Assembly: GCA_003868215.1 (NCBI GenBank) | Contig: QWDQ01000014.1 | Coordinates: forward strand, 62,001 to 126,000 | Length of the DNA stretch: 64,000 bases | Origin: Pseudophaeomoniella oleicola | Taxonomy: Eukaryota; Ascomycota; Eurotiomycetes; Phaeomoniellales; Phaeomoniellaceae | Direction: 5' to 3' | In this document: one piece after another, positions 63,236 to 64,000 of the stretch | Layout of the letters: every line of letters begins with the position of its first letter | Numbering within the stretch: position 1 is the stretch's first letter | The notes under the pieces: generated by a model | What the model saw: the letters and a program-made list of their open reading frames with translations, nothing else | What the model was told of the DNA's origin: nothing | The model's database searches: none | Translations under genes and position numbers: made by a program

Positions 63236-63517
63236 TTTGTCGCAAGTTGATGGTCTGTCGTGGGAAGTTGGGATGATTAGTTGATGCAATGGCTGGTGGA
63301 TGAATTGGGGTTTGCCAAGCATTTGGGGTGTCTCCGAAGCAAAGCTCCTCCGTCGGCCATGAACAACTTCAACCTCGAAGGCTTCTCATCTCCACTCTCT
63401 TCAATAACCACAAGGCCAATCAATTGAAGGTGCGATGACTATCTTGCGCGCAGCGTGGAAACACTGCTATTGCTCAATTGAAACCAAAGGGCTAACAAGA
63501 AATCAGACACTGTCGCC
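63236..63517. promoter_or_regulatory. Divergent promoter region NDUFS4 / ATP17
   Basis: 282 bp between starts of two oxidative phosphorylation genes. It contains two CCAAT-type words: CCAATCAATTG (63416-63426) and, reverse, CTCAATTGAAACCAAAG near 63474. CCAAT boxes bind the Hap/CBC complex that drives respiratory genes in fungi; its action here is inference. Confidence 0.5.
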
Positions 63518-64000
63518 ATGAGCTTCATCACTCGCCGTGGTCTTTCGACCCTCATCCCTCCCAAGGTACGAAACATATACTCCTTTCATGCAACTGATGC
63601 TAACTTTCTCCCAGATCGCTACCCCATCCGTAAGTTCATGACATCTCTTCTAGCGGAAAGTTGGCAACCTCGCGCCTTGCGCAGTGTTTCCCGAAAATAT
63701 CCCTACAGCTTTTTCGACCAGCACCAAGTTCTTACAGTCGACTGACATTTACATGATAGGCGGTCAGTGGCGGTGGCTCTTCAGCAAGAATGGAACGAGT
63801 TGTTGGTTTTTACGAGAAACTGCCTCGTGGCCAAGCTCCAGAAATCAAGCCTAAGGGTCTTCTCGAGAGATACCAGGCACGTTACTTTGGCAAGCAGCCA
63901 TCAGCAGCACGTATGTTTCATCTCCCGCGTTCTTCTAGATTGATAATTTGGTCTCTGGTTAACCAAGCAACAGCTATCTGGCACGCAATCATTGGCATTC
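63518..64000 (+). CDS. ATP17: ATP synthase subunit f (Fo sector), 3' end outside window
   Basis: Exons 63518-63565, 63615-63629 (15-nt micro-exon, IATPS), 63760-63910 and 63974 to beyond the edge; introns are 49, 130 and 63 nt. The visible 80 or so residues read MSFITRRGLSTLIPPK, then ARMERVVGFYEKLPRGQAPE and RYQARYFGKQPSAAPIWHAI, which is the subunit f signature. The protein is a small single-helix subunit of the mitochondrial ATP synthase membrane sector, needed for dimers. The hydrophobic helix itself lies beyond 64000. Confidence 0.93.

Overview
The window is nuclear DNA from a filamentous ascomycete (Pezizomycotina). Genes are packed on both strands, introns are mostly 45-65 nt with GTAAGT-like donors and CTAAC/CTGAC-like branch sites, and nearly every recognisable protein is a standard fungal ortholog (RAD51, RHO4 with a long N-terminal tail, DASH subunit DAD1, alternative NADH dehydrogenase, A12.2, MICOS-free mitochondrial complex I and V subunits). 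The protein flavour suggests Eurotiomycetes, perhaps a black-yeast relative (Chaetothyriales), but that is inference only. Exon joins were worked out by eye from splice signals, reading phase and family similarity.

Layout. 1-9.3 kb: 3' part of RRP5 (+), a DHA2-type MFS exporter (+), a PhoD-like phosphatase (-), RAD51 (-). 9.7-12.5 kb: an unrecognised membrane protein (-) whose middle exons and signal-peptide exon do not resolve cleanly, its start only about 20 bp from a divergent zinc-type quinone oxidoreductase (+). 14-23 kb: LCB3-type sphingoid-base phosphate phosphatase (-), RHO4 (+), DAD1 (-), an intron-bearing tRNA-Leu (-), PRP22 helicase (+), a CT microsatellite and a membrane-anchored hypothetical (-).

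24-29.5 kb is the one accessory-looking stretch: a small possible gene, broken pieces of a SNF2-type helicase, a fungal tyrosine recombinase (DUF3435/Crypton-like) interrupted by one stop, a 114-bp tandem duplication, and half a kilobase of purine-rich minisatellite. It reads as the remains of a DNA transposon and nearby helicase gene, not an intact element.

29.6-64 kb returns to housekeeping genes: SEC1 (-), SUV3 (+), a G-patch protein (-), a membrane SDR (+), a methyltransferase (-), an MFSD5-type transporter (+), ESA1 acetyltransferase (+), a conserved unknown (-), CEF1/CDC5 (-), NOP53 (+), EF-hand NADH dehydrogenase (-), the cohesin loader SCC2/Mis4 (-), RNA polymerase I subunit RPA12 (+), deoxyhypusine hydroxylase (-), complex I NDUFS4 (-) and, cut by the right edge, ATP synthase subunit f (+).

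There is no operon logic, but several functional themes recur: ribosome production (RRP5, NOP53, RPA12), splicing (PRP22, CEF1, possibly the G-patch protein), chromosome maintenance (RAD51, DAD1, SCC2, ESA1), and mitochondria (SUV3, NDE, NDUFS4, ATP17). NDUFS4 and ATP17 share a 282-bp divergent promoter region. I did not find a convincing new system; the most useful second looks are the recombinase/helicase remnant island, the small gene at about 25 kb and the odd membrane-protein gene at 9.8-12.5 kb.
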